Shown: positions 8,009 through 13,321 of the stretch, piece by piece
Layout: each line of letters starts with the position of its first letter
Position numbering within the stretch: the first letter of the stretch is position 1
Program-made: the position numbers and the translations under genes
The notes under the pieces: generated by a model
Databases searched by the model: none
The model's input: the letters and a program-made list of their open reading frames with translations, nothing else
Told to the model about the DNA's origin: nothing
NCBI GenBank assembly: GCA_049433545.1
Contig: JBMTEY010000071.1
Coordinates: forward strand, 1-13,321
Length of the DNA stretch: 13,321 bases
Direction of reading: 5' to 3'
Source: Ga0077527 sp049433545
GTDB taxonomy: Bacteria; Pseudomonadota; Gammaproteobacteria; Burkholderiales; SG8-41

Positions 8009-9241
8009 TCACTCGTATCTCAACGCCTCGATCGGCAGCAGGGCAGCTGCCTTTCGCGCCGGATAAAAACCGAAAAACACGCCGATGGCGGCCGCAAAGC
8101 CCACTGCCAGGACCACGGGTTCCACGCCCAGGTGCACCGGCCAGCCGGCAAACTGCGCAATGGCGATGGAGCTGCCGATGCCTATCACGATGCCGAGAAA
8201 GCCGCCGATCAGCGCCAGGGTGATCGCTTCGACCAGGAACTGCGTGAGGATGTCGCGACCGCGCGCGCCTACGGCCATGCGCAGGCCGATCTCCCGCGTG
8301 CGCTCCGTCACCGACACCAGCATGATGTTCATGATGCCGATACCGCCCACCAGCAGTGACACGGAGGCTACCGCGGCGAGCAGCAGTCCCATGATGCGGC
8401 TGGATTCCTCCCGGGTCGCAAGAATCTCGGAAAGGTTGCGCAGGGTGAAATCGTCATCCTGCCCCACCTGGATGCGGTGGCGCTGGCGCAGCAGTTCGCG
8501 GATCTGCGTCTCGGCCATGGTCATGTCTTCGCCGTCGCGCACCTTGATCGAAATCGTGCCCACCGTGCGCAGCCTGCCGGCGCCGCGGCCCAGCACGCGG
8601 TTGCGCGCCGTGGACAGCGGCATCAGGATTACGTCATCCTGGTCCTGGCCCATCATGCTCTGCCCCTTGCGCTGCAGCGTGCCGATCACGGTCATCGGCA
8701 CCTTGCGGATGCGGATCACCTGCCCGACCGGGTCGCCGTCGCCGAACAGGTTGCGCGCGACGGTTTCGCCCAGCACCGCGACTTTCGCCGACCCGCTCAG
8801 GTCCGAGGTCTCGAACATCCTGCCACTGGCAATCTGCCAGTTGCGCGCCTCGAAATACTCGTTGGTAACGCCGTAAAACACCGTCGACCAGTTGTTCATG
8901 CCCGATACCACCTGCCCGGTGCCGCGTATGGCGGGAGCGGCCGCCTGCACCGCGGGAATTTCGCGCTGGATTGCATAGGCGTCCGCTTCCGTCAGCGTAT
9001 TGCGTGAACCGGCCCCCATGCGCACGCCACCGCTGGTGGTCGATCCCGGCAGCAGGATGATCAGGTTGGTTCCCAGGCCCTTGATCTGTTCCTCGATGCG
9101 GTTCTGTGCGCCTGCGCCGACCGCAATCATGGTGATCACCGCGGCCACACCGATGATGATGCCGAGCATGGTCAGCGCGCTGCGCAGCTTGTTGATGCGC
9201 AACGCGCGCAGTGCGATGCGGATGCTGGCAAGGATGTTCAT
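8009..9241 (-). CDS. MacB-type ABC transporter permease (FtsX/MacB_PCD family)
   Basis: A 410-residue permease with MacB topology. One N-terminal membrane helix (about 20-42) is followed by a large periplasmic domain (about 45-280). Three C-terminal helices (about 283-310, 332-362, 374-394) form the FtsX domain, with the cytoplasmic TERTREIGLRMAVGA segment (312-326). Such permeases use ATP hydrolysis to drive periplasmic movements (mechanotransmission) rather than classic transport through the membrane. The start overlaps the stop of the ATPase gene by 4 bp (ATGA), indicating translational coupling and 1:1 subunits. In E. coli MacB these two parts are one polypeptide; here they are separate genes. 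Together with the upstream adaptor it should form a tripartite exporter. Substrate unknown: macrolides, lipopeptides or siderophores are all handled by relatives. Confidence 0.93.
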   Translation of the reverse strand: MNILASIRIALRALRINKLRSALTMLGIIIGVAAVITMIAVGAGAQNRIEEQIKGLGTNLIILLPGSTTSGGVRMGAGSRNTLTEADAYAIQREIPAVQAAAPAIRGTGQVVSGMNNWSTVFYGVTNEYFEARNWQIASGRMFETSDLSGSAKVAVLGETVARNLFGDGDPVGQVIRIRKVPMTVIGTLQRKGQSMMGQDQDDVILMPLSTARNRVLGRGAGRLRTVGTISIKVRDGEDMTMAETQIRELLRQRHRIQVGQDDDFTLRNLSEILATREESSRIMGLLLAAVASVSLLVGGIGIMNIMLVSVTERTREIGLRMAVGARGRDILTQFLVEAITLALIGGFLGIVIGIGSSIAIAQFAGWPVHLGVEPVVLAVGFAAAIGVFFGFYPARKAAALLPIEALRYE

Positions 9242-9981
9242 GCGGGCTGCGCGTTTTTCATTTTCGCCGCCAGCGCGGCAGCGTCCTTGGGCTGCCGCAC
9301 TGCGTGATCCTCGACCACGCGCCCGTCGCGGAACAGCACGATGCGCTTGGCGAATTCGGCGATGTCCCGCTCATGCGTCACCACCACCACGGTCATGCCG
9401 CGCGCATTGAGCTGCTGCAGCAGGGCCATGACTTCGCAGCTGGTCAGCGTGTCCAGGGCACCGGTCGGTTCGTCGGCGAGGATCAGCACCGGATCGTTCA
9501 CCAGCGCACGTGCGATCGCCACCCGCTGCTGCTGGCCGCCGGACAGCTGCGACGGATGATGGTGCGCGCGTTCGGCGAGGCCCACCTCGGCCAGCCGCGC
9601 TTCCGCGCGCCGGCGCCGCTCGTCCGCCGGCACTCCGCAATAGAGCAGCGGCAACGCAACGTTTTCCAGCGCGGACGTGCGCGCCAGCAGGTTGAAGTTC
9701 TGGAATACAAATCCGATGCGGCGGTTGCGTGTCGCGGCCAGCGCATCGCGATGCATGCCGGACACGCGTTCGCCGGCCAGCACGTATTCCCCGCTGCTGG
9801 GGGTATCCAGGCAGCCCAGCAGGTTCATGAACGTCGACTTGCCGGAACCGGACGGTCCCATCACGGCGACGAATTCCCCCGCGTCTATGCTGAGCGATAC
9901 GCCACGCAACGCCTGCACCGACAGCCCGCCCATTTCATAGGACTTGGCGATGTCCGTGGTAATGATCAGCGGGGCGGCCAT
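9238..9981 (-). CDS. MacB/LolD-type ABC transporter ATP-binding protein
   Basis: A 247-residue cytoplasmic ATPase subunit. All core motifs are present: Walker A GPSGSGKST (42-50), Q-loop Q94, signature LSGGQQQR (146-153), Walker B LILADEP (166-172) with the catalytic glutamate, and switch histidine H203. The sequence belongs to the MacB/LolD/FtsE group. It powers the permease encoded next, whose start overlaps this stop by 4 bp. It starts 30 nt after the adaptor stop. Its start has no Shine-Dalgarno; a run of eight A residues reaches the ATG, within a very AT-rich spacer. Confidence 0.95.
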   Translation of the reverse strand: MAAPLIITTDIAKSYEMGGLSVQALRGVSLSIDAGEFVAVMGPSGSGKSTFMNLLGCLDTPSSGEYVLAGERVSGMHRDALAATRNRRIGFVFQNFNLLARTSALENVALPLLYCGVPADERRRRAEARLAEVGLAERAHHHPSQLSGGQQQRVAIARALVNDPVLILADEPTGALDTLTSCEVMALLQQLNARGMTVVVVTHERDIAEFAKRIVLFRDGRVVEDHAVRQPKDAAALAAKMKNAQPA

Positions 9982-10011
9982 TTTTTTTACTATCTGATTT
10001 TATTGAATTAT
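9982..10011 (-). promoter_or_regulatory. AT-rich intercistronic spacer and leader of the ABC ATPase gene
   Basis: The 30-nt spacer between the adaptor stop and the ATPase ATG has only 4 G/C, in a GC-rich neighbourhood. On the minus strand it ends in an A-run that reaches the start codon, and no purine-rich Shine-Dalgarno is present. An unstructured A/U-rich leader of this type can recruit ribosomes through protein S1, so translation here may be Shine-Dalgarno-independent. Confidence 0.45.
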
Positions 10012-11571
10012 TTAGAATCCGAGGCGGGGGCCGCCCTTGGCCTGGGTGGTGCGGGTGCCCGCACCGGCCAGGCCGACGATGATTTCGTCCCCCGGCTTCA
10101 GGCTGTCGCCAAGCACCTCTGTGTAACTGCCGTCGCTGATGCCGAGGCGGACATTGACTGCCTTGGGTTTGCCTGCGGCATCGAGTATCCACACCGTGCC
10201 GCGCCGCTCGGTGATGCCCTGCTGCGACGCGATCATGGCTTCATATTTGATGCGCTGCTCCGGGGTCAGCATTTCGGCAATCTGGCCGCGTGACTGCGCG
10301 CGCAGTTGCCCGATTGCACGTTTGCGTTGCGCAGGTGATTCCGCGGTGATCGCCGCAATTTTCTCGCGCGTCTCGCGCTGGATGGCTTCGAGTCTGGTCT
10401 GTTGTTCCTCGCTCAGCCCGAGTTCCTTGGTCAGCCGGTCGCGTGTCGCCTGGGCATTGCCACCCGACTTTGCCTTTGCAGCCGGTTTCGCGCCATCACC
10501 ACCCTTGGTTTGCGGTTTCGGTGCAGCAGCGCCGGGCGGGCGAAATCGCAGCGCGGCGTTGGGCAGCTTGACCACGTCATTGCGACGGGCGGTGATGATG
10601 CGCACGTTGGTGCTCATGCCCGGCAACAGCGCCTGGTCGGGATTGGGCGCGGATATCACGGCGATGTAGGTCACCACGTTCTGCACCACCTGCGCCGCCT
10701 TGCGCACCTGCGTGATCTTGCCGTTGAAGGTGCGCCCCGGAAACGAATCCACGGTGAACGTGGTGTCCTGCCCGACCGCCACCCGGCCGATTTCCGCTTC
10801 GTCGATAGACGCTTCGACCTGCATGTCGGTCAGGTTGCGCGCGATCAGGAACAGCGTCGGCGCCTGCAGGCTCGCCGCGACCGTCTGTCCGGCATCGACG
10901 CTGCGCGAGATCACGATGCCGTCCACCGGCGCGCGTATGGTCGTGCGTTCAAGATCGACCTTCGCCTGAGCCAGCTGCGATTCGCGCTGCTTCACCAGCG
11001 CCTCGCCGTTGCGCACCTGCGCGTCGCCGACGGCACGCTGCGCCTGAGCCGTTTTGACGTTTTCGCGGGCGGTGGCTGCCGCCGACTGCGATTTCTCGAG
11101 TACTGCCTGCGCAACGAAACCCTTTTCGACCAGCGACTGGTTGCGCTTAAGGTCACGCTCGGCTTCGGCCAGGGCAACCTGCGCGCGCGAAACTTCAGCC
11201 TGCAACGCAGCGACATTGGCGCGCTGAGTCAGCGCCGTGGCGCGCCCGGCCTCGAGATCGGCCATCGCCTGGTTGACGCGCAGGGCGAACGAATCCGGAT
11301 CAATGCGCGCGATGACGTCGCCCTTTTTGACCACCGAGTTGTAGTCGACGAATATTTCCTTGATCTGGCCCGACACCTGCGATCCCACCTGCACCGAAAC
11401 CACGGGATTAAGCGTGCCGGTCGATGACACTGCAGCCACCAGGCTGCCGCGCTCGATTTTTGCCAGCCGGAAGCTCGATTGTGCGGGCTTCCCGCCGTAA
11501 TACCAGTAAGCGGCTCCGGCAGCCGCAAGCACAGCGAGGGCGCCGGCGCCCAACAGCAGTTTTTTGTTCAA
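10012..11571 (-). CDS. MacA-like periplasmic adaptor (HlyD/MFP family) with LTxxQ-like helical insert
   Basis: A 519-residue membrane-fusion protein linking the MacB-like ABC pair to an outer-membrane channel. Residues 4-25 form an N-terminal membrane anchor. Lipoyl half-motifs lie near 60-97 and 206-240, around a long alpha-hairpin (about 98-205). The beta-barrel domain (about 245-340) and a terminal membrane-proximal domain (about 457-505) follow. Between these last two sits an insert of about 110 residues: a Pro/Ala/Lys/Gly linker (345-375), then helices with LGLSEEQQTRL (384-394) and MLTPEQRIKY (434-443), resembling LTxxQ motifs of Spy/CpxP periplasmic proteins. The length exceeds E. coli MacA (about 370 residues) by this insert and linker. 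The frame starts with TTG at 11571; no in-frame ATG or GTG lies just upstream. It is co-directional with the ATPase and permease genes that follow. Confidence 0.92.
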   Translation of the reverse strand: MNKKLLLGAGALAVLAAAGAAYWYYGGKPAQSSFRLAKIERGSLVAAVSSTGTLNPVVSVQVGSQVSGQIKEIFVDYNSVVKKGDVIARIDPDSFALRVNQAMADLEAGRATALTQRANVAALQAEVSRAQVALAEAERDLKRNQSLVEKGFVAQAVLEKSQSAAATARENVKTAQAQRAVGDAQVRNGEALVKQRESQLAQAKVDLERTTIRAPVDGIVISRSVDAGQTVAASLQAPTLFLIARNLTDMQVEASIDEAEIGRVAVGQDTTFTVDSFPGRTFNGKITQVRKAAQVVQNVVTYIAVISAPNPDQALLPGMSTNVRIITARRNDVVKLPNAALRFRPPGAAAPKPQTKGGDGAKPAAKAKSGGNAQATRDRLTKELGLSEEQQTRLEAIQRETREKIAAITAESPAQRKRAIGQLRAQSRGQIAEMLTPEQRIKYEAMIASQQGITERRGTVWILDAAGKPKAVNVRLGISDGSYTEVLGDSLKPGDEIIVGLAGAGTRTTQAKGGPRLGF

Positions 11572-11607
11572 GGCAGGCTCGAATGAATGAAAAACGGTTT
11601 TGAATGT

Positions 11608-11623
11608 CCGGCGGCGGCGCCGG
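11608..11623. other. GC-rich hairpin between the small secreted gene and the adaptor gene
   Basis: CCGGCG and CGCCGG arms pair perfectly around a 4-nt loop, in the 63-nt gap. On the minus strand a short T-run (GTTTTTC) follows only after about 12 nt, too far for a standard terminator. It may cause pausing, attenuation or mRNA processing before the adaptor gene. Confidence 0.3.
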
Positions 11624-11634
11624 GAGCGGCAGTG

Positions 11635-11994
11635 TCAGTCGCCGGAGCGCGGCGCATTCAGCTCCCGCACGGCGTCCCGTGCCGCGCGTTCCGCCGCATG
11701 TGACAGCGCCAGGCCCGCAATGATTCCGCGCAGACGCAGTTCGGCCCCCATCACCTCCAGCCTGCGGGCCAGTTCCTCGGACTGCGGCGGTTCGCGGTTT
11801 TCGGCGGCGGCAAGCAGGGATGCCCGCAAATGCGCGAACAGCAGGCCGACATCTTTTTCGGTGACGATACCGCCCAACAGCAGTTGGGGGTCCAAACGCG
11901 GCTCTAGCGGCCGCACCTCAGGCTCCGCGGCAGACAATGGGGCCGACAGCGCCATGCCCAGGGCCAACAGCAGCATTTGCCTTTTCAGTCGCAT
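11635..11994 (-). CDS. Small secreted protein of unknown function at the head of the export operon
   Basis: A 119-residue protein with no family I recognise. Residues 1-23 form a signal peptide (MRLKRQ basic start, hydrophobic core, SAA before E24), so the mature product of about 96 residues should be periplasmic. It contains no cysteine. After a proline-rich segment (24-36) it is predicted mostly helical, with charged amphipathic stretches at about 46-64 and 73-112. A longer frame opens upstream at 12096, but it runs into the end of thiC. The start at 11994 is preferred because it gives the signal peptide and has a GGAGAGAGG ribosome site 7 nt upstream. It lies 63 nt before the adaptor gene on the same strand, so a role with the exporter is plausible but only inferred. 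Confidence 0.72.
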   Translation of the reverse strand: MRLKRQMLLLALGMALSAPLSAAEPEVRPLEPRLDPQLLLGGIVTEKDVGLLFAHLRASLLAAAENREPPQSEELARRLEVMGAELRLRGIIAGLALSHAAERAARDAVRELNAPRSGD

Positions 11995-12001
11995 GTGTCC
12001 A

Positions 12002-12010
12002 CCTCTCTCC
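12002..12010 (-). promoter_or_regulatory. Ribosome binding site that sets the start of the small secreted gene
   Basis: GGAGAGAGG on the minus strand, 7 nt before the ATG at 11994. It favours this start over the longer in-frame opening at 12096 inside thiC. Confidence 0.7.
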
Positions 12011-12058
12011 AAACCGCCATTCTGCCCTAACGTCGGGCATCCGGCGCCGGTGTACCGC

Positions 12059-13321
<1,263 letters not shown>

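Overview
The window looks like chromosomal DNA from a GC-rich proteobacterium, most likely a betaproteobacterium. I infer this from the protein sequences (type I glutamine synthetase, NtrB/NtrC, ThiC) and from the order glnA, DUF4124 gene, ntrB, ntrC; I cannot name the genus. Coding density is high. All genes are on the minus strand except one rhodanese gene. I see no tRNA, rRNA, CRISPR array, IS element or phage gene. The longest stretch without a gene is about 250 bp, and it is the glnA control region.

Left part (1-4989): a nitrogen-regulation block. On the minus strand, glnA (type I glutamine synthetase) is followed by a near-perfect intrinsic terminator. Next come a small secreted DUF4124/coiled-coil protein, the sensor kinase gene ntrB, and the sigma-54 activator gene ntrC, whose last codons run off the left edge. 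Upstream of glnA the sequence shows the parts of a nitrogen-controlled promoter: a -24/-12 sigma-54 element and two NtrC-type dyads about 95 and 125 bp upstream of the expected start. The NtrB/NtrC pair encoded here would therefore control the glnA next to it. A further 17-bp dyad overlaps the -24 box and has no assigned role.

Middle part (4990-7939): a single-domain rhodanese is divergent from glnA. It converges, across a 19-bp gap holding a strong hairpin, on a gene for a GNAT acetyltransferase fused to a carbon-nitrogen hydrolase. Upstream of that gene lies uppP (undecaprenyl-diphosphatase, cell-wall lipid carrier recycling).

Right part (8009-12058): a MacAB-like tripartite export operon. 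In order of transcription it encodes a small secreted protein of unknown function, an HlyD/MacA-type adaptor with an unusual LTxxQ-like helical insert, an ABC ATPase, and a MacB-type permease. MacB itself is split into two genes that overlap by 4 bp. No outer-membrane channel gene is present. The right edge holds most of thiC (thiamine pyrimidine synthesis), cut at its N-terminus.

Most of the window is ordinary core genome. The items most worth a second look are the glnA promoter layout with its extra dyad, the adaptor insert with the small secreted protein beside it, and the GNAT-nitrilase fusion of unknown substrate.
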